A DNA stretch of 8,562 bases from an uncultured Lachnospiraceae bacterium (lineage in GTDB: Bacteria > Bacillota > Clostridia > Lachnospirales > Lachnospiraceae): the NCBI GenBank assembly GCA_910588755.1, contig CAJUQZ010000064.1:14243-22804 (forward strand). Direction: 5' to 3'. A model generated the notes under the pieces. The model did not search any database, was not told where the DNA came from, and saw only the letters and a list, made by a program, of their open reading frames with translations. The position numbers and the translations under genes are program-made. Positions 5,781 to 8,562 of the stretch are shown piece by piece. The stretch's first letter is position 1. Every line of letters begins with the position of its first letter.

Positions 5781-5840
5781 CATCAAAATGAATCAAAATG
5801 AATCAAAATAAATTCAAATCAGTGAAAATCAATCAAAATC
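5781..5840. repeat. Six-unit 10-bp tandem repeat with phased A-tracts
   Basis: Six consecutive 10-base units start at 5781, 5791, 5801, 5811, 5821 and 5831. Units 1, 2, 3 and 6 match the pattern AATCAAAATN; units 4 (AATTCAAATC) and 5 (AGTGAAAATC) are degenerate. The period of about one helical turn places A3-A4 tracts on the same face, which is known to bend DNA. The repeat follows directly after the decayed nuclease gene and precedes the purL terminator. Confidence 0.
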
Positions 5841-5885
5841 AAATGCAGTGACAGCGTTAGCGTATATTGCCACTCCAATAACCTC

Positions 5886-5955
5886 AAAAAGAGGCAATCT
5901 TATTTTCTTCCCCCCTTCCAAAATAAGGAAAAGCAGAAAGAATAAGATTGCCTCT
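5886..5955 (-). terminator. Rho-independent terminator of purL
   Basis: Arms 5890-5904 and 5941-5955 pair perfectly over 15 bp, with extra partial pairing inside the 36-base loop (CCTT with AAGG). On the minus strand the stem runs straight into a T-run (5886-5890), the correct order for ending purL, whose stop codon is 18 bases away. The loop is unusually long and has a C6 run. Confidence 0.
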
Positions 5956-5972
5956 ATATAAACGTGTTCCTT

Positions 5973-8562
5973 TTATCTGAAGTACTGCACGCCAGCCTCA
6001 AAGATCTTCATGTCCTGTTCCCCGTAGATGTTCATCGCCACCGCATCGCCGCGTCTCTCCACATGGGCCATCTTGCCAAGGCACCTTCCGTCCGGGGAGG
6101 TAATTCCCTCGATCGCTGCATAGGAGCCGTTGACGTTCCACTCCTCGTCCATCGAGATATTCCCGTCAAAATCCGCGTACTGTGTCGCGACCTGTCCGTT
6201 GGCAAGGAGTTTGTCAATCCACTCCTGCGGCGCCACAAAGCGTCCCTCACCGTGGGAAGCCGGCGTCACATATGTCCGCCCAAGCTCTGCAAGCTGCAGC
6301 CACGGCGACTTGTTTGTGACTACTTTCGTGTATACCATCTTGGAGATATGGCGGTTGATGGTGTTGTAGGTGAGCGTCGGTGAATCCTCTTTCTGTCCTA
6401 CAATCTCACCATACGGAACCAATCCCAGCTTGATCATCGCCTGGAAGCCGTTGCAGATACCAAGTGCCAGTCCGTCCCTCTCGTTTAAGAGCCTATTTAC
6501 CGCCTCCTTAATCTTCTCGTTCTGAAACGCCGTCGCGAAGAACTTCGCGCTTCCGTCCGGCTCGTCACCAGCCGAGAACCCGCCAGGGAACATGATAATC
6601 TGCGCCTGCGCGATCGCCTTCTCAAACTCGTCCACAGAACCCCGTATATCCTCTGCGGACAAGTTGCGAAATACCTTTGTCACGACATCAGCGCCTGCAC
6701 GCTCAAACGCAATCGTTGAGTCATACTCGCAGTTCGTCCCCGGAAATACCGGTATAAATACGGTTGGCTTTGCCACCTTATTTTTACAGATATAAATATC
6801 TTTGGTGTCGTACAGCTTTGTCTCTACTGCATCTGTTTTCTTCACAGCCTTGGTCGGGAACACCTTTTCAAGCTTTGAGGTCCATGCTCTCAAGGCCTCG
6901 TCCATCGTCACGGTCACATTTTTGTACACAAAGCCCTCACCCTCACCAAGCACTGTCGCCACCGTCCTGTATGCCACACCGCACGACGCGAGCTCATCAA
7001 GCCTGTCCGCAGGAACCTCGGCAATAATACTGCCCAGCTTGTTCTCAAAGAGCTCCTTCGCCGTGAGTGAACTCTCGAACGCGATACCCAGCTTATTGCC
7101 AAATGCCATCTTCGCCGCAGACGCCGCGATACCTTTCGAGTCAAGCGCATATGCAGCCACGATTACCCTATCTGCAATCAGCTTTGCAATACCGCTGTAG
7201 AGTTCCATGACGTTGCCGTAATCCGGAAGATCGTATTCATTTTTCGGCAGGTCAAACACCACAAGCCTGTCGCCGGCATTTTTCAGTTCCGGTGTGATGA
7301 TATCCTGCTTCTTCGCGACATCGACCGCAAAGGAAACCAGCGTCGGGGGCACGTCAATCTCGTTAAATGTGCCAGACATGGAGTCCTTTCCGCCAATCGA
7401 GGGCAGCCCGTACCCGATCTGTGCGTCATACGCGCCGAGCAGCGCCGCAAACGGCTGGCTCCAGCGCGAGGGATCCTCTGTCATGCGCCTGAAATACTCC
7501 TGGAAGGTAAACCGAATCTTTCGATAGTCGCCGCCTGCCGCCACAATCTTCGCCATAGACTCCGTGACCGCGTACACAGCGCCGTGATAGGGACTCCAGC
7601 TGGACAAGTACGGATCAAAACCGTATGCCATCATCGTCACAACATCGGTCTTTCCCTTCAGTACGGGAAGCTTTGCGACCATCGCCTGTGTCTCTGTCAG
7701 CTGGTACTTGCCGCCATAAGGCATAAATACACTGCCCGCGCCAATCGACGCGTCAAACATCTCCACAAGCCCCTTCTGCGAACATACGTTTAAATCATTG
7801 AGCGTTGCAAGCATCGCGCTCTTCATATCCCCTGCTGCAATCTCATCTGCCACCTTGCGTATCGCGTACTGATCAAAATAATTGTTCTCTTTCTCAGGTG
7901 CGTCCACATTCACTGCGGTCTCCTGATGCGCTCCGTTCGTGTCAAGGAAGGCCCGCGCGATATCCACGACTTTCTTCCCCCTCCACATCAGCACAAGCCG
8001 CGGCTCCTTCGTCACTGTCGCAACCTTCACCGCCTCGAGGTTCTCCTCCGCTGCATACGCAAGGAACTGGTCCGCATCGTTCGGGTCCACGACAACCGCC
8101 ATCCTCTCCTGCGACTCTGAGATTGCAAGCTCTGTCCCGTCAAGGCCTGCGTATTTTTTTGGAACCTTGTCCATATCCACGACGAGTCCGTCCGCCAGCT
8201 CTCCGATGGCCACGGACACGCCGCCCGCGCCAAAGTCATTGCACTTCTTGATAATCCGGCTGACCTCCGCCCTGCGGAAAAGCCGCTGCAACTTGCGCTC
8301 TGTCGGCGCGTTGCCCTTCTGAACCTCCGCGCCGCATGTGGAGAGGGACGCCGTCGTGTGCACCTTGGAGGAGCCTGTCGCGCCGCCACACCCGTCGCGC
8401 CCTGTACGTCCGCCAAGCAGTATGATAATATCCCCGGGGTCAGAATTCTCACGAATCACGCCCGCCCTTGGCGCTGCCGCCATAACCGCGCCGATCTCCA
8501 TCCTCTTGGCCACATAATCCGGATGGTAGATCTCCTTCACATAACCGGTAGCCAGACCGATC
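5973..8562 (-). CDS. purL: Phosphoribosylformylglycinamidine synthase, single-chain PurL (C-terminal 862 residues)
   Basis: PurL catalyses the fourth step of purine synthesis in the cytoplasm: FGAR + glutamine + ATP gives FGAM. The frame is open to the right edge (first complete codon 8561, reading IGLATGYVKEIYHPDY), so the N-terminal third is outside; long-form PurL is about 1,250-1,300 residues. Counting from 8561, visible parts are the end of the first synthase half (GGRTGRDGCGGATGSS at about 50-65; NDFGAGGVSVAIGELADG at about 108-125), the second half (GYGLPSIGGKDSMSGTF at about 383-399) and a class I glutaminase domain from about 600 (FIPVFPGTNCEYDS, FPGGFSAGDE). The glutaminase triad is complete: Cys703 in GICNGFQ, His770 and Glu772 in SHGEGRF. 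This fused form contrasts with the PurS/PurQ/small-PurL set of Bacillus. No frameshift or missing motif is seen. The stop lies just upstream of its own terminator, so purL ends its transcript; its promoter is outside the window. Confidence 0.
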   Translation of the reverse strand, partial: IGLATGYVKEIYHPDYVAKRMEIGAVMAAAPRAGVIRENSDPGDIIILLGGRTGRDGCGGATGSSKVHTTASLSTCGAEVQKGNAPTERKLQRLFRRAEVSRIIKKCNDFGAGGVSVAIGELADGLVVDMDKVPKKYAGLDGTELAISESQERMAVVVDPNDADQFLAYAAEENLEAVKVATVTKEPRLVLMWRGKKVVDIARAFLDTNGAHQETAVNVDAPEKENNYFDQYAIRKVADEIAAGDMKSAMLATLNDLNVCSQKGLVEMFDASIGAGSVFMPYGGKYQLTETQAMVAKLPVLKGKTDVVTMMAYGFDPYLSSWSPYHGAVYAVTESMAKIVAAGGDYRKIRFTFQEYFRRMTEDPSRWSQPFAALLGAYDAQIGYGLPSIGGKDSMSGTFNEIDVPPTLVSFAVDVAKKQDIITPELKNAGDRLVVFDLPKNEYDLPDYGNVMELYSGIAKLIADRVIVAAYALDSKGIAASAAKMAFGNKLGIAFESSLTAKELFENKLGSIIAEVPADRLDELASCGVAYRTVATVLGEGEGFVYKNVTVTMDEALRAWTSKLEKVFPTKAVKKTDAVETKLYDTKDIYICKNKVAKPTVFIPVFPGTNCEYDSTIAFERAGADVVTKVFRNLSAEDIRGSVDEFEKAIAQAQIIMFPGGFSAGDEPDGSAKFFATAFQNEKIKEAVNRLLNERDGLALGICNGFQAMIKLGLVPYGEIVGQKEDSPTLTYNTINRHISKMVYTKVVTNKSPWLQLAELGRTYVTPASHGEGRFVAPQEWIDKLLANGQVATQYADFDGNISMDEEWNVNGSYAAIEGITSPDGRCLGKMAHVERRGDAVAMNIYGEQDMKIFEAGVQYFR

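Noticed and set aside
5781..5840. CRISPR array
   Set aside because: The units are only 10 bases with no spacers, so it is a simple tandem repeat.

Overview
The window looks like chromosomal DNA of an anaerobic Clostridia, most likely a Lachnospiraceae-type gut bacterium. The evidence is a long single-chain PurL with a fused glutaminase domain, a cytoplasmic GH95-type fucosidase, a Firmicutes-style chemoreceptor, good AGG-type ribosome binding sites, sigma-A-like promoters and a decayed gene of the Rpn/PD-(D/E)XK nuclease family. No rRNA or tRNA is present, so the taxon is inferred.

Layout. (1) Bases 1-1433, minus strand: the N-terminal 477 codons of a GH95 alpha-L-fucosidase-like enzyme, running off the left edge. 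(2) Bases 1434-1681: a divergent intergenic region with a promoter for each flanking gene, a 7-bp inverted repeat around one -35 box and a GC-rich leader hairpin. (3) Bases 1682-3376, plus strand: a complete methyl-accepting chemotaxis protein, followed by a strong hairpin terminator that can serve both strands. (4) Bases 3525-4304, minus strand: an XRE-family regulator of unknown target. (5) Bases 4305-4654: a second divergent region with a promoter on each side and a minus-strand terminator-like hairpin. (6) Bases 4655-5769, plus strand: an Rpn-family nuclease pseudogene. It is broken by two adjacent hairpin-forming insertions, each flanked by CTAG, and by a separate internal deletion and frameshifts. 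(7) Bases 5770-5972: a 10-bp-period A-tract repeat and the purL terminator. (8) Bases 5973-8562, minus strand: the C-terminal 862 residues of PurL, running off the right edge.

The genes do not form one pathway. purL is a housekeeping purine gene. The fucosidase (host or plant glycan use) and the chemoreceptor are divergent neighbours and could share control, but only their promoter layout suggests it. The stretch from about 3.5 to 5.9 kb is more AT-rich and is the accessory part of the window.

The most interesting item is the 4835-5184 insertion: two different long imperfect palindromes of 158 and 180 bp lie end to end, with CTAG at the left end, the middle and the right end. Removing them rejoins the nuclease reading frame exactly. 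They look like non-autonomous (MITE-like) elements. The mismatches in the second palindrome are biased toward G-U pairs on one strand, as expected if its RNA fold matters.
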